Source: Phenylobacterium sp.
Lineage (GTDB): Bacteria > Pseudomonadota > Alphaproteobacteria > Caulobacterales > Caulobacteraceae
Assembly: GCF_020253645.1 (NCBI RefSeq)
Contig: NZ_JADCBG010000110.1
Span: 1 to 64,000 of the forward strand
DNA length: 64,000 bases
Direction of reading: 5' to 3'
In this document: positions 63,515 through 64,000 of the stretch, piece after piece
How the letters are laid out: each line of letters opens with the position of its first letter
Position numbering within the stretch: the first letter of the stretch is position 1
The notes under the pieces: generated by a model
Seen by the model: the letters and a program-made list of their open reading frames with translations, nothing else
Told to the model about the DNA's origin: nothing
Databases searched by the model: none
Made by a program: the position numbers and the translations under genes

Positions 63515-64000
63515 TCAGCGGGCGCCGACCGCCTCGGCGAGGGTTCGGAATCCGTCGGCGCGCAACCTGGAGGCGAGTTCCCTGCCGATGCGCACGGCGA
63601 GGCCCGGCCCTTCATAGACCAGGGCCGAGTAAAGCTGGACGGCCGAGGCGCCCGCCCGGATCCGGGCATAGGCGTCAGCCCCCGAGGCGATTCCGCCCGC
63701 GCCGATCAGGGGCAGGCGACCGGCGGAAGCGGCGCTGAACCGGCCCAGGACCGACTGGGCGAGGTCGCGCAGGGGCGCACCCGACAGGCCCCCCGTCTCA
63801 CCGGCCTGGGGCGAGCGCAGGTCCGGGCGGCTGATCGTGGTGTTGGCGACGATGATCCCGGAGATCCCGAAGGCCAGCACGGTCTCGACGACAGCCTCGA
63901 TCTCGGCGTCGTCCAGGTCGGGGGCGACCTTCAGGAAAAGGGGAACGGCGCCGGCGGCCGGCAGGGTGTCGCGGGCCTCGGCCGCCCTGCCCAGAAGCTC
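63515..64000 (-). CDS. pyrD: Quinone-dependent dihydroorotate dehydrogenase (partial, runs off window end)
   Basis: [40 protein letters not shown]...[16 protein letters not shown]...[37 protein letters not shown]. Confidence 0.93.
   Translation of the reverse strand, partial: ELLGRAAEARDTLPAAGAVPLFLKVAPDLDDAEIEAVVETVLAFGISGIIVANTTISRPDLRSPQAGETGGLSGAPLRDLAQSVLGRFSAASAGRLPLIGAGGIASGADAYARIRAGASAVQLYSALVYEGPGLAVRIGRELASRLRADGFRTLAEAVGAR

Overview
The window is a high-GC alphaproteobacterial chromosome segment. Gene content and order point to a Caulobacteraceae/Phenylobacterium-like, origin-proximal region; this is inferred from protein recognition only, no search was run. Most of it is core housekeeping: dut, coaBC, ubiB, ubiE, mutM, an enoyl-CoA hydratase, rpsT, dnaA; pnp-rpsO-truB-rbfA-(insertion)-infB-ylxR-nusA-rimP; ppa, an AmpG-like MFS, a hybrid kinase, comM, gshB, yraN, rsmI, hemW, rdgB, rph, hrcA, grpE, dnaN, recF, gyrB, recQ; and, later, cysK, an acyl-CoA dehydrogenase with a MerR regulator, a HAMP sensor kinase and pyrD (cut by the window end). 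Accessory material sits between core blocks. The main observations are: (1) a hybrid histidine kinase at 23458-25002 with a pseudo-receiver, a 'DDR' linker and Y-x-I-x-P-x-R residues typical of the c-di-GMP-gated ShkA kinase; (2) a TonB receptor divergent from a bipartite DUF3526-type ABC transporter, with a perfect inverted repeat between them (40460-46133); (3) a decayed dienelactone hydrolase pseudogene between rbfA and infB; (4) a C5 cytosine methyltransferase and a Vsr endonuclease separated by cysK with no visible restriction enzyme; (5) a low-GC lipoprotein island at about 26.65-27.65 kb; (6) several operator-like inverted repeats. I saw no CRISPR array, rRNA, tRNA or transposase. I cannot point to a clearly unprecedented system. 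The TonB/ABC locus, of unknown substrate, is the best candidate for a poorly described one.
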